Source of the DNA: Ignavibacteria bacterium
GTDB lineage: Bacteria; Bacteroidota; Ignavibacteria; Ignavibacteriales; Ignavibacteriaceae
Assembly (NCBI GenBank): GCA_030693705.1
Contig: JAUYAB010000005.1
Span: forward strand, 124,001-188,000
Length of the DNA stretch: 64,000 bases
Direction of reading: 5' to 3'
Part shown: positions 37,141 to 46,556 of the stretch, one piece after another
Position numbering within the stretch: position 1 is the stretch's first letter
How the letters are laid out: each line of letters starts with the position of its first letter
Notes under the pieces: generated by a model
Told to the model about the DNA's origin: nothing
Database searches by the model: none
What the model saw: the letters and a program-made list of their open reading frames with translations, nothing else
Program-made: the position numbers and the translations under genes

Positions 37141-37368
37141 TCTCTAAGTAAAATAGAAAGTGTTGCAAATGTTTTTCTTAAATAGCCGAGTTATTGTAAA
37201 AGTTAGAATATCGAAAACATATTCAAAAAGTGATATATGATCTCAATTATCGTAAATATAAAATGTAAAAACTAATTTATCTTTTGTTGTGTAATAAAGA
37301 ATAACTATAATAATCTTACTCATGTTCATACAAGTAAAAAGCAATTTCAAAAAACAAAAGGAGACAAA

Positions 37369-39525
37369 ATGAACAAAAACAATTTTTTTCTGTTTTTATT
37401 CTTAACTATTACGATGGTGTTTTTTGCAAGCAGTAGCAGTAAAGCACAACCGGTAGTTATAGAAGACTATGAATATTATGGAAGCACCGATATTTTAAAC
37501 AAAGCCTGGCATGTATTCGGTGATGTTTCTTCAGGTTTGTCATTAGTTGTTGATGCAACTAAAAAAGTTAAACCTGAAGGCAGTAATTACGTTCAGTTTA
37601 CTTACAATTCAACCTCCAGTACTGTGGAAGGTGTCGCTGAAAGAATTTATCCGGATCTGAATTTTTACCCCTTGGATTTAAGTACGGCGAAAGCCGGTCT
37701 TCAGTTTTTATTAAAAGGTGATGGTACGGAAAACGTTCTTAGGTTAAGATACCTCAATTTTTATGATGAAGCAGGAACTGTTAAAGCAGAATGGAGATCG
37801 CAGCCAATCTCACTAAAAGATACTGCATGGCATATTGTAAGAATTCCTTTTATTTTGGATTCAACAGACACATACGGTTTACACCTCTTCTATACAAACA
37901 ATAGCGCTGTTTTGCAAACAGAAGAAGCTATGATCGCTGGTCTTGGGAATATCATCCGTTTCCAAATTGGACTGGAAACCCTTGACAAAGCTGATGTTGG
38001 TTCACATAATATTTACTTAGATGATTTTCGCGCGGTGGATTTTATGCCTCCACACGGAGAAGGAGATATTAGAATTGCCGACTTTGAGGAATATATTAAT
38101 TCAAAAGATTTTCTGATTCAATGGCAAGGTTTCGGTTACGGTACACTTGATATTGAATTGCAAAGAACTTCAGCTTCACCTGAAGGATATAAAAACGCAT
38201 CATGGATCATCCAGCCCGAGGAAAGAACAACATGGGGAATGGCTTTTCATTCTCGAGTTGCAACTTATCCGATGCCTGATTTATCCTCCATTGGAGTGAA
38301 TGGCGGAGTTAAATTTTTATTGAAAGGAGATGGAACTGCTGATAACTTTGTCTTCCGTTTTCAAGATGCCGCCAATAACTACTGGGGATCTTATTGGATC
38401 CCATTACAGGATACTACATGGCATTGGGTAACAGTTCCTTTTGTCGTCGATTCTTTAAAGGGATTCCGCTGGTTGGGTAATGATCCAAATGGTACATACT
38501 GGACTACAAATATTGGTACTATTGAAATGTTCAGAGAAAGTCTTGGCAAATTAACTGAGATTCGTTTGGATAAAAGAACTCCGCTTCATGATGATGTTAT
38601 TCGTACCTTAGAATTTGATTCATTCTATGCAGTTAATGAACTACCCGCGTTGCCTCCGCTATCTGTTGATGATTTTGAAACATATACAGACTCCGATAAT
38701 TTGAAAGAAAGCTGGAATCAGTTTGGAGCAGGGAGTGTTGCTCTGGAATTATCTACAACTGATTTTATGAGTGGTGGAAAAGCTATGGCTATATCCTACA
38801 ACGGTATTAACGATTATACCGCCGTAAGAAAAAGAAATATTATCCCCGGGTTAAATTTTGCGGATTTGAAAGGTGGTATTCAATTCTGGTTAAAAGGTGA
38901 TGGTAGCACAAGCAGTATTGCATTGCGTTTGCAAAGCGGTAATGAAATGTGGGAAAGCGCTCTGATTCCTATGAATCAAGAGGCTTGGCAGCATTTTGGT
39001 GTTTGTTTTAAAGCTGATTCTATTAATGGCTTTAGATATTTAGGAAATAACCCTGATAATCCAGTATGGTCAACTGACGTTGGAACCGATGGTCAACTTT
39101 TGGGAGATATTGCAAATATAGATCAAGTAAGATTTTATGTTAGAAATCCTCAAAGTGTTGATGCCGTAAAAACATTTCTTATTGATAAAATAGAAGGTGT
39201 TGATAGATTTGATGAGAACGCAATTGTTTCAGTTGAAAATGAAGGTTCACCGGCTAATTTAGTTACTTTCGACCTAAAACAAAACTATCCTAATCCTTTT
39301 AATCCTAGTACAACAATTCAATATAGTATTCAAAAAGAAGGTTTTGTAACCCTTAATGTATATAATATTATCGGTCAAAAGGTCATTTCTCTAGTTAATG
39401 ATTTCAAAAAAGCTGGAAATTACCATGTTAATTTCAATGCTAGCCGTTTGGCAAGCGGAATGTATTTATATCAGTTACAATCAGGTTCTTTTGTTAACAC
39501 AAAAAAAATGATATTGCTAAAGTAG
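37369..39525 (+). CDS. T9SS-exported protein with three CBM11-like glycan-binding modules
   Basis: 718 residues. A strong AAAGGAG site precedes the ATG. A signal peptide (about 1-26, ending SKAQP) is followed by three modules of about 200 residues beginning IEDYEYYG (about 31), IADFEEYI (about 237) and VDDFETYT (about 432). Each has the D-F/Y-E-x-Y start, a central LKGDG motif (FLLKGDGT, FLLKGDGTAD, WLKGDGSTS) and a W-rich strand, as in CBM11 and related beta-sandwich domains. The C-terminal sorting domain starts LKQNYPNPFNPSTT (about 637) and ends KKMILLK. No catalytic motif is seen. It should be displayed on the cell surface by T9SS and bind beta-glycans. It is the first gene after the divergent regulatory spacer. 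Confidence 0.8.
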   Translation: MNKNNFFLFLFLTITMVFFASSSSKAQPVVIEDYEYYGSTDILNKAWHVFGDVSSGLSLVVDATKKVKPEGSNYVQFTYNSTSSTVEGVAERIYPDLNFYPLDLSTAKAGLQFLLKGDGTENVLRLRYLNFYDEAGTVKAEWRSQPISLKDTAWHIVRIPFILDSTDTYGLHLFYTNNSAVLQTEEAMIAGLGNIIRFQIGLETLDKADVGSHNIYLDDFRAVDFMPPHGEGDIRIADFEEYINSKDFLIQWQGFGYGTLDIELQRTSASPEGYKNASWIIQPEERTTWGMAFHSRVATYPMPDLSSIGVNGGVKFLLKGDGTADNFVFRFQDAANNYWGSYWIPLQDTTWHWVTVPFVVDSLKGFRWLGNDPNGTYWTTNIGTIEMFRESLGKLTEIRLDKRTPLHDDVIRTLEFDSFYAVNELPALPPLSVDDFETYTDSDNLKESWNQFGAGSVALELSTTDFMSGGKAMAISYNGINDYTAVRKRNIIPGLNFADLKGGIQFWLKGDGSTSSIALRLQSGNEMWESALIPMNQEAWQHFGVCFKADSINGFRYLGNNPDNPVWSTDVGTDGQLLGDIANIDQVRFYVRNPQSVDAVKTFLIDKIEGVDRFDENAIVSVENEGSPANLVTFDLKQNYPNPFNPSTTIQYSIQKEGFVTLNVYNIIGQKVISLVNDFKKAGNYHVNFNASRLASGMYLYQLQSGSFVNTKKMILLK

Positions 39526-39673
39526 TATCATAGAGAAATAAAATATTTTATGGCAATAAGTTTATAATAAAAAATAATGAAGAAAACGAAAAATCAAATT
39601 AAACTCAAGTATTCTAATTCATTTATGTTACCAATTAAAATAGTTACTCATTAACAACCAAAGGAGCTTTTAT

Positions 39674-42600
39674 ATGAAAAAGTTTTTCTTTCTGTTTCTA
39701 ATTCTTTGTTCCGTGCCTGTTTTACTTATGGGGCAAAATATGCTTACGAATCCAGGATTTGAGGATGGCGATTTGGATGCGAATGGCATCCCTGATACCT
39801 GGATAGGTTATGCTCAGACGGGTGCAAGCCTGGCATTAATAAATGATGCCGCGACTGCTCACACTGGCAATTATTGGACAAAGTGCACAAGTACGAATGG
39901 CGGTTTTTATTTACTTTATCAGAATTCTTCTCCGGCAAAAGAAGGAGATATTTGGAAATTTAGTTCTTTTATAAAAGATGTTTCCCCTGCAAATCCGGGT
40001 GCAAGTTTTGTGGCTCTGAAGATTTCCGCCAAAAACAGTAGTGGTGGAAATATTCAAGTATGGGAAGTTTTCCAGGATAGTGTAACTGCTGATTGGAAAG
40101 AATTTATAAACACACAAACAATGCCGGCTGGTACGGCTTTAATCCAAGCAGTAATTGTAGTACACGGGGCTGATGGAGCGCTGGAAGCCTCCTATGGCTT
40201 GGATGATGTAAAACTTGAGCTTCAACCTATTGTTGATGAATCAAATTTACTTGTAAATCCAGGTTTTGAAAATGGGGATGTTGATGCAAATGGAATTCCC
40301 GACAGTTGGATTGGTTATGCCCAAACAGGTGCCAGTTTACAATTAGTAAATGATGCTGCAACTGCCCATAGCGGAAATTATTGGACAAAATGTACAAGCA
40401 CAAATGGCGGTTATTATTTGCTTTATCAGAATTCATCTCCATCAAAGCCGGGAGATGTATGGGACTTTAGTTCATACATAAAAGATGTTTCTCCAGCTAA
40501 TCCAGGCGCCAGCTTTGTTGCGCTAAAGATTTCCGCAAAAAACAGCACGGGTGGAACATTCAAAGCATGGGAGATTTTTCAGGATGGTGTAACTTCTGAG
40601 TGGAAGAAATTTTCATGCGTTCAAACAATGCCCGAAGGAACCGCTTTCATTCAAGTGGTATTAGTAGTGCATGGTGCAGATGGGGCATTGGAAGCTGCCT
40701 ATGGATTTGATGACGCCAGACTTGAATTAATTTACGAGAATCCTGCAAATACAGCAGGAGCAAACTTATACGTAAATCCAGGTTTTGAAGAAGGCGATCA
40801 AGATACAAGCGGTGTTCCTGATGGTTGGATTGGTTATGCTCAAACGGGCGCGAAAATAGAATTAATAAAAGATAAATTATCTGCTCTTAATGGTGAATAT
40901 TGGGCTAAATGCACAAGTACAAATGGTGGATACACTTTATTGTACCAGGACAAATTGGCTACAAAACCAAATGATGTTTGGGACTTTAGTTCATACATCA
41001 AAGATGTTTCTCCTGCCTATCCCGGCGCATGTTTTGCCGCACTGAAGATTACCGCTAAAAATAGTACCGGTGGAAATATTCAAGCATGGGAAATTTTCCA
41101 GGATAGTGTCCCCTCATACTGGAAGAAATTTTCAAATATCCAAACAATGCCTGAAGGAACCGCTTTCATTCAAGCAGTATTAGAGGTTCATGGTACAGAC
41201 GGCGCATTGGAAGCTACCTATGGATTTGATGATGTTAAACTTGAATTAACTTATGATGCTCCAAATATCGATTTAACAAATAAGTTAACAAATCCAGGAT
41301 TTGAAGATGGTGATGCTGACGTAAATGGAATTCCCGATACATGGATTGGGTATGCTCAAACAGGCGCAAGTATTCAATTAGTAAAAGATGCTGCAACTGC
41401 CTATTCTGGAAACTATTGGACAAAATGTACAAGCACCAATGGTGGTTATTATCTACTTTATCAGAATTCGTCTCCATCAAAACCGGGAGATGTTTGGGAA
41501 TTTAGTTCATTTATAAAGGATGTTTCTCCAGCATATCCTGGTGCGTGCTTTGCTGCGCTAAAGGTTTCTGCAAAAAATAGTACCGGTGGAACCTTTAAAG
41601 CCTGGGAAATTTTTCAGGATACTGTAACTTCAGAGTGGAAGAAATATTCAACCGTTCAAACAATGCCGGAAGGAACTGCTTTCATTCAAGTGGTGCTAGA
41701 AGTACATGGCGCAGATGGCGCATTGGAAGCATCATATGGATTTGACAATGCAAAACTTGAGTTAATTTACGAAAATCCTGCAGCTACAGCAGGTGCAAAT
41801 TTATATGCAAATCCAGGTTTTGAAGAAGGCGATCAAGATACAAGTGGTGTTCCTGATGGCTGGATTGGTTATGGCCAAACAGGTGCCAAACTTGAATTAG
41901 TAAAAGATAAACTATCCGCATTAAATGGTGATTACTGGACAAAATGTACAAGTACAAATGGTGGATACTATTTATTATATCAGGATAAATTACCTACAAA
42001 ACAAAATGATATTTGGAACTTTAGTTCATTTATAAAAGATGTATCTCCTGCTTACCCGGGCGCATGTTTTGCCGCACTAAAAGTTACTGCTAAAAACAGT
42101 TCAGGTGGAAATATAGAAGCATGGGAAGTTTTCCAGGATAGCGTGCCTTCATACTGGAAGAAATTTTCAATGACTCAAAAAATGCCTGAAGGAACAGCAT
42201 TCATTCAAGCGGTATTAGAGGTCCATGGCGCAGACGGCGCGTTGGAAGCAGCTTATGGATTTGATGATGTTAAACTTGAGTTGACTTTTGATGCACCGGT
42301 TGTAGATGTAACTAATTTGATTGCAAATCCGGGATTCGAAGATGGAGATGTGGACGCAAATGGAATTCCTGACGGCTGGATTGGCTATGCTCAAACAGGC
42401 GCAAGTTTACAATTAGTAAATGATGCCACAACAGCTAATGGTGGAAACTACTGGACAAAATGCACAAGCACTAACGGCGGTTATTATTTACTATACCAGA
42501 ATTCATCTCCATCAAAGCCAGGAGATGTTTGGGATTTTAGTTCATATATAAAAGATGTTTCTCCAGCATATCCAGGTGCATGTTTCGTCGCACTTAAGAT

Positions 42601-44122
42601 TTCAGCTAAGAACAGTGCCGGTGGAACATTTAAGGCATGGGAAGTTTTCCAGGATACGGTGACGAACGAGTGGAAGAAATATTCGAACATTCAGACGATG
42701 CCTGAAGGAACTGCTTTTGTTCAAGTGGTATTAAATGTTCATGGTGCAGATGGAGCGTTGGAAGCGTCTTACGGATTTGATGATGTAAGACTTCAATTAC
42801 TTGCTGAAAGTCCTCAAAAATCTGCCGAATTAAATTGGCTGGCAAATCCGGGATTTGAAGCAGGCGATCAGGATGCAAATGGTGTTCCTGATGGCTGGAT
42901 TGGCTATGCTCAAACAGGCGCAGCCATGGAGTTTATGAAAGATGCATCAACTGCCAATAATGGAGAATATTGGGCGAAATGCTCAACAACTTATGGCAAA
43001 TACTATCTGTTATATCAGAACACTTTCCCTGCCCGTGAAGGTGAAGTATGGAAATTTAGTGCATTTATGAAAGATATCTCTACTACATTTCCTGGTGGGT
43101 ACTATGCCGCATTAAAAATATCAGCTAAGAATAAATCGGGTGCAACCTTTATTTATTATGAAGAATACCAAGACAGTATAACTTCCTATTGGAAGAAGTT
43201 TTCAAATATTAAAAAGATGCCTGAGGGAACCGCTTTTATTCAAGCAGTTCTTGTTGTTCTTGGAGAAAGCGGACCAGCCAAAGGAACTTACGGATTTGAT
43301 GATGTGAGTTTAGAAATGGTTCATGAAATGAAAGATAATCCCGGCTTTGAAGATGGTGACACTGATGCCAATGGAATAGCTGATTCATGGTTAGGTGGCG
43401 GTTCATCTGCTGCTGCACATGTGGAGACAGTAAAAGATAGCATAGCACATTACGGAAATTATTATTCAAAAGTAAGTGTTGATGATGGAAATGGCTGGTA
43501 TGTTCTTTATCAACAAGGCTTTCCGGCAAAAGCGGGTGAAACTTGGAGTCTCAACTCATTTATTAAAAATATTGCTGATTCAACAGGTGATTTTGCTTAC
43601 CTAAAATTATCTGCAAAAGATACTTCCGGAAACAACTTAGAAGTATGGGAAGTGCCTCAAGCAGGAGTTGGCAGTAAATGGAAAGACTATTCATTAACAG
43701 CGGTAATGCCGGAAGGTACTGCTCGCATTCAACCTGTACTTGAAGTAAAGAAACAGACTTCGGATGGTATTAAAACTTCATACGGATTTGATGATATAAG
43801 AATAATGAAACTTGCTGACCCACCGGTAGGTATACAAGAAAATGGTGAAGGAATTGTTGATATATATGATCTGAAGCAAAACTATCCTAACCCGTTCAAT
43901 CCGTCAACAACAATTCAATATAGTGTTAAAGAAGCCGGTCTTGTATCGTTGAAAATATACAATACTATTGGACAAGAAGTAGCTTCACTAGTTAATGAGT
44001 ACAAAAAATCCGGATATCATTATATAAACTTCAATGCGTCGAACTTAGCCAGTGGTGTATATATTTATCAACTGCGTTCAGGATCGAACATGTTAGCTAA
44101 AAAAATGATATTACTCAAATAA
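39674..44122 (+). CDS. T9SS-exported protein with eight tandem CBM-like (CenC-type) modules
   Basis: 1482 residues, AAGGAG before the ATG. A signal peptide (about 1-20, ending LLMGQ) is followed by eight modules of about 172 residues. Each begins NPGFE and continues GD-x-D-x-x-G-x-P/A-D-x-W, at residues 26, 195, 368, 540, 713, 885, 1058 and 1222. They resemble CBM4/9-type carbohydrate-binding jelly rolls (NPGFE...W start, Y-x-L-Y-Q strand). The sorting domain starts LKQNYPNPFNPSTT near 1400 and ends KKMILLK. There is no catalytic part. Modules 1-6 are nearly identical in places, while 7 and 8 are more diverged. It is probably a surface array giving high avidity for a repetitive glycan, or a cell-cell/substrate adhesin. 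Confidence 0.82.
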   Translation: MKKFFFLFLILCSVPVLLMGQNMLTNPGFEDGDLDANGIPDTWIGYAQTGASLALINDAATAHTGNYWTKCTSTNGGFYLLYQNSSPAKEGDIWKFSSFIKDVSPANPGASFVALKISAKNSSGGNIQVWEVFQDSVTADWKEFINTQTMPAGTALIQAVIVVHGADGALEASYGLDDVKLELQPIVDESNLLVNPGFENGDVDANGIPDSWIGYAQTGASLQLVNDAATAHSGNYWTKCTSTNGGYYLLYQNSSPSKPGDVWDFSSYIKDVSPANPGASFVALKISAKNSTGGTFKAWEIFQDGVTSEWKKFSCVQTMPEGTAFIQVVLVVHGADGALEAAYGFDDARLELIYENPANTAGANLYVNPGFEEGDQDTSGVPDGWIGYAQTGAKIELIKDKLSALNGEYWAKCTSTNGGYTLLYQDKLATKPNDVWDFSSYIKDVSPAYPGACFAALKITAKNSTGGNIQAWEIFQDSVPSYWKKFSNIQTMPEGTAFIQAVLEVHGTDGALEATYGFDDVKLELTYDAPNIDLTNKLTNPGFEDGDADVNGIPDTWIGYAQTGASIQLVKDAATAYSGNYWTKCTSTNGGYYLLYQNSSPSKPGDVWEFSSFIKDVSPAYPGACFAALKVSAKNSTGGTFKAWEIFQDTVTSEWKKYSTVQTMPEGTAFIQVVLEVHGADGALEASYGFDNAKLELIYENPAATAGANLYANPGFEEGDQDTSGVPDGWIGYGQTGAKLELVKDKLSALNGDYWTKCTSTNGGYYLLYQDKLPTKQNDIWNFSSFIKDVSPAYPGACFAALKVTAKNSSGGNIEAWEVFQDSVPSYWKKFSMTQKMPEGTAFIQAVLEVHGADGALEAAYGFDDVKLELTFDAPVVDVTNLIANPGFEDGDVDANGIPDGWIGYAQTGASLQLVNDATTANGGNYWTKCTSTNGGYYLLYQNSSPSKPGDVWDFSSYIKDVSPAYPGACFVALKISAKNSAGGTFKAWEVFQDTVTNEWKKYSNIQTMPEGTAFVQVVLNVHGADGALEASYGFDDVRLQLLAESPQKSAELNWLANPGFEAGDQDANGVPDGWIGYAQTGAAMEFMKDASTANNGEYWAKCSTTYGKYYLLYQNTFPAREGEVWKFSAFMKDISTTFPGGYYAALKISAKNKSGATFIYYEEYQDSITSYWKKFSNIKKMPEGTAFIQAVLVVLGESGPAKGTYGFDDVSLEMVHEMKDNPGFEDGDTDANGIADSWLGGGSSAAAHVETVKDSIAHYGNYYSKVSVDDGNGWYVLYQQGFPAKAGETWSLNSFIKNIADSTGDFAYLKLSAKDTSGNNLEVWEVPQAGVGSKWKDYSLTAVMPEGTARIQPVLEVKKQTSDGIKTSYGFDDIRIMKLADPPVGIQENGEGIVDIYDLKQNYPNPFNPSTTIQYSVKEAGLVSLKIYNTIGQEVASLVNEYKKSGYHYINFNASNLASGVYIYQLRSGSNMLAKKMILLK
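39749..43828 (+). repeat. Eight coding tandem repeats, about 516-519 bases each
   Basis: Module starts lie at 39749, 40256, 40775, 41291, 41810, 42326, 42845 and 43337, so the period alternates 519 and 516 in the middle. Modules 3 and 5 share EEGDQDTSGVPDGW and a KDKLSALNG segment not seen in 2, 4 and 6. Hence the unit 2-3 was duplicated as a 1035-base dimer to give 4-5. DNA similarity is visible over long runs, which points to recent amplification or gene conversion. Confidence 0.85.
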
Positions 44123-44133
44123 ATTGGAATCGG

Positions 44134-44163
44134 AGAAGCCCAATATATCCATATTGGGCTTCT
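44134..44163 (+). terminator. Strong hairpin terminator directly before the next start codon
   Basis: A perfect 13-bp stem AGAAGCCCAATAT (44134-44146) / ATATTGGGCTTCT (44151-44163) with a four-base loop, followed by TTAATTAA. It ends the eight-module gene. The T-run after the stem is short. The hairpin ends only 9 bases before the TTG start of the following gene, so it may also hide that gene's ribosome site. Confidence 0.8.
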
Positions 44164-44172
44164 TAATTAACC

Positions 44173-46497
44173 TTGAGAATTTTTAGAAATACCTTAATAT
44201 TATTATTGATATGCAATGTCACCTTTGCTCAAAATAAAAGATTTGAGAGCAGGGGATGTTATTTATACGAAGAAGCTTTTTATCAATACATAAATAATTA
44301 CGATAGCCTTATGACCCAATTAGAAAATTTGGGAATCAAAACAGTGATACTTAGCACTAATGCTGATTTATTGGCTGATCTAAATTCTAATTACAGAAAA
44401 TATATAAAAGATTTTAATTCTCATGCGCATGCGAGGGGCGTTTTTGTCCATGCCATGTATTTACAGAGTTATCTTTTTATTGATCAGCACGGTGCGGCTA
44501 TTGACAGAACGAATAAAATTATAAATTTTAATGATAGTGCAATAGCTCCAGAAAAGTTTGATGGTCTCCATTTAGATGTTGAACCTCATACGCATCCAAA
44601 CTGGGATTCTCCTAACGGGTATCTTCCCGGAAGTAATACTAATGAAACTATTATGCAAAATTTCATTGGGTTATTAGATACAATTCGAAAACGTTTAAAT
44701 GAGTCTTACTTGAGTGGTTCGGATACTCTCATGCTTTCAGCAGATCAGACATACTGGATACATGATAAAGTTGTTACAGGAGAATTAAACACCGGTCACG
44801 TAAATGATCTTTTAAAATACATTGATTTTATAACCCTTTTTGATTACACAGATAATGAATCAAATTTAATAAGTTTTGTGGATGATGAAGTATATGCGGC
44901 ATCAAAAGCAAAATCAATTGTTCTTGCCTTAGATACTAAATACGATGTGAATTATCCAAATTTAACTTTCTATGAAGAAGGGTGGTTTGCTTATAACAGA
45001 GGAGATAAACTTCTTCAGCAATATTTTGGAGAAAAAGAGAGTTTTCTGGCAACCTGTGTTTTTAAATACGAATCCACTAGAGATTTATATGATAATAGAT
45101 ATTCTAATGGATTAATAACTTCAATTGAAGAAGATAGTTTTGAGAATGATGATCCGGCAGACAGCAGTCCCGGCGAATGGACAAGAATTGGGACTGAAAT
45201 TACAAATTCGGGAATTATAGATTCTATTAAAGCTGCACATAACGGAACAAGAGTAGTCTTCGTTACTGCCGGATTGTCTTCTCCTACAACTACTATTACA
45301 CTTTGTTATGAACTTGGCGCCGCCGGTCAAAATCCAATTCAAGATTGGACTTTAACACCGGTACTTTATTATTGGTCAAAAACTTCTGTTTCAAACTCAG
45401 CAAAAGTAAAATTTGGGTTCATTGAAAATGATGGTGACCATTGGCGAATGAAAAATGGTCAGGGATTTTCAACTGTGTACAACCAAAATTATATCAACCT
45501 GCTAGAAGAAAATTTTGAGAATGTTGATAATTCCGGTGGAAGTGATTTTAGCTTAAAAGAAATAAAATATATTGAATTTTTTATTGAAGCCGATGCTTCA
45601 ATCGGAGAAAATACATTCTATTTTGATGATATCATAGTGGGCAAAGCTCTAGAGACTTATCCCGAAAATGTTATTACTTCTATTGAATTAGATAAATATA
45701 ATAACAACGGACCTTCAGCCGGCACCCCCGGTGAGTGGACCCGCTATGGTACAATTCTTACTAATGCCGGAATTACTAAAGAAAGCGGATTTGTAAATTC
45801 TGGTGTGCAAGCAATTTTTTATGGAGCTGATTGGAGTTTTGGAACCTTCGGCGGACTTCGATATCAACTTGGGACAAATGGTCAAGAATCAATTCAAGAT
45901 TGGTCTACTTCAACAGAATTATTTTTCTTTGGTATGACCAATATCGGGAATGATGCTAAAATAGCAGTTGAATTTATTGAAGAAGATGGGGATCGATGGA
46001 GAGTAAATAATGATATTACGCTTACAACCCATTATAAACAGTACTCCGTTGGTCTTGATGAGTCGAATTTTACGAAGGTAGAATTGAATGGAGATGGAAT
46101 ATTTAATATTACAAAAGTTAAGTTATTGGGATTTACTTTCAAGAAGGGAAATGATATTGGAAAGTATAAATATTACTTTGATGATTTCACAAGAAATAAA
46201 ATTACTAAGGTAGGTGAAAAGTATAGTACACCTAACAGTTTTAAACTATTCCAAAACTATCCGAATCCCTTCAATCCTACGACAATGATTAATTATTTCA
46301 TATGCCAACCTGCTCATGTAAAGCTTACTATTGTTGATCTATTAGGTGAAACTATTGAAGTTCTTGTAGACACCTTGCAAGTAAGCGGAAAATATCAGTA
46401 TGAATACAATGCCGCTTTTTTAGCTTCCGGTATTTACTTTTATGAATTACGCGTTGGTAATACTTCTCAGAAATTGAAGATGTTGCTTTTAAAGTGA
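44173..46497 (+). CDS. T9SS-exported GH18-like barrel with two glycan-binding modules
   Basis: TTG 44173 is the only possible start: a stop lies 3 codons upstream in frame. 774 residues with a signal peptide (about 1-19, ending VTFAQ). Residues 25-310 look like a TIM barrel. FDGLHLDVEP at 129-138 resembles the GH18 signature (hydrophobic-D-G-x-D-x-D-x-E), with His133 in place of the first Asp of the DxDxE run and E137 at the acid position; FITLFDYTDN could be the later GH18 YD motif. Two related modules follow (about 316-495 and 500-680; both begin ITSIE and contain PGEWTR). The sorting domain begins LFQNYPNPFNPTT near 690. Chitinase-like or endo-hexosaminidase-like action is a hypothesis. 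Confidence 0.7.
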   Translation: MRIFRNTLILLLICNVTFAQNKRFESRGCYLYEEAFYQYINNYDSLMTQLENLGIKTVILSTNADLLADLNSNYRKYIKDFNSHAHARGVFVHAMYLQSYLFIDQHGAAIDRTNKIINFNDSAIAPEKFDGLHLDVEPHTHPNWDSPNGYLPGSNTNETIMQNFIGLLDTIRKRLNESYLSGSDTLMLSADQTYWIHDKVVTGELNTGHVNDLLKYIDFITLFDYTDNESNLISFVDDEVYAASKAKSIVLALDTKYDVNYPNLTFYEEGWFAYNRGDKLLQQYFGEKESFLATCVFKYESTRDLYDNRYSNGLITSIEEDSFENDDPADSSPGEWTRIGTEITNSGIIDSIKAAHNGTRVVFVTAGLSSPTTTITLCYELGAAGQNPIQDWTLTPVLYYWSKTSVSNSAKVKFGFIENDGDHWRMKNGQGFSTVYNQNYINLLEENFENVDNSGGSDFSLKEIKYIEFFIEADASIGENTFYFDDIIVGKALETYPENVITSIELDKYNNNGPSAGTPGEWTRYGTILTNAGITKESGFVNSGVQAIFYGADWSFGTFGGLRYQLGTNGQESIQDWSTSTELFFFGMTNIGNDAKIAVEFIEEDGDRWRVNNDITLTTHYKQYSVGLDESNFTKVELNGDGIFNITKVKLLGFTFKKGNDIGKYKYYFDDFTRNKITKVGEKYSTPNSFKLFQNYPNPFNPTTMINYFICQPAHVKLTIVDLLGETIEVLVDTLQVSGKYQYEYNAAFLASGIYFYELRVGNTSQKLKMLLLK

Positions 46498-46556
46498 AAA
46501 GTTGATAAGAAATTTTAGATACATATCAAAATTTAATAAAATATAGAGCGCTTGTT

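Larger units (their letters stand above)
36771..37155 (+). repeat. Pair of 13-base direct repeats
   Basis: TCTAAGTAAAATA occurs at 36771-36783 and again at 37143-37155, each preceded by a pyrimidine-rich CTTCT/CTTTC run. The second copy begins 3 bases after the -10 of the promoter candidate, so it lies at the expected transcript start. The first copy may mark a second start or a shared regulator site. Chance is possible in AT-rich DNA, but 13 exact bases within 400 is unusual. Confidence 0.4.
36358..37368 (+). other. Divergent regulatory spacer of about 1 kb
   Basis: No gene is supported here; the 75-codon minus-strand frame at 36941-37168 has no protein-like character. The spacer separates the minus-strand glucosaminidase operon from the plus-strand T9SS genes. 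It contains a long nested hairpin (36536-36687), a 13-base direct repeat (36771 and 37143), a GGCTAAAGC inverted repeat (36910-36947), and an inverted repeat next to a promoter-like pair (37076-37140). The density of such elements suggests a control region for both transcription directions. A small RNA is possible. Confidence 0.6.

Noticed and set aside
36941-37168. 75-codon minus-strand frame in the spacer
   Set aside because: No family-like pattern, composition of AT-rich noise, and it runs over the operator/promoter elements.
39744-43529. Repeated minus-strand frames opposite the eight-module gene
   Set aside because: They recur with the module period and have low-complexity H/L-rich translations, so they are shadows of the plus-strand repeat.
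39749-43828. CRISPR-like array
   Set aside because: The repeats are about 516-519 bases long and coding, with no short repeat/spacer structure and no cas genes.
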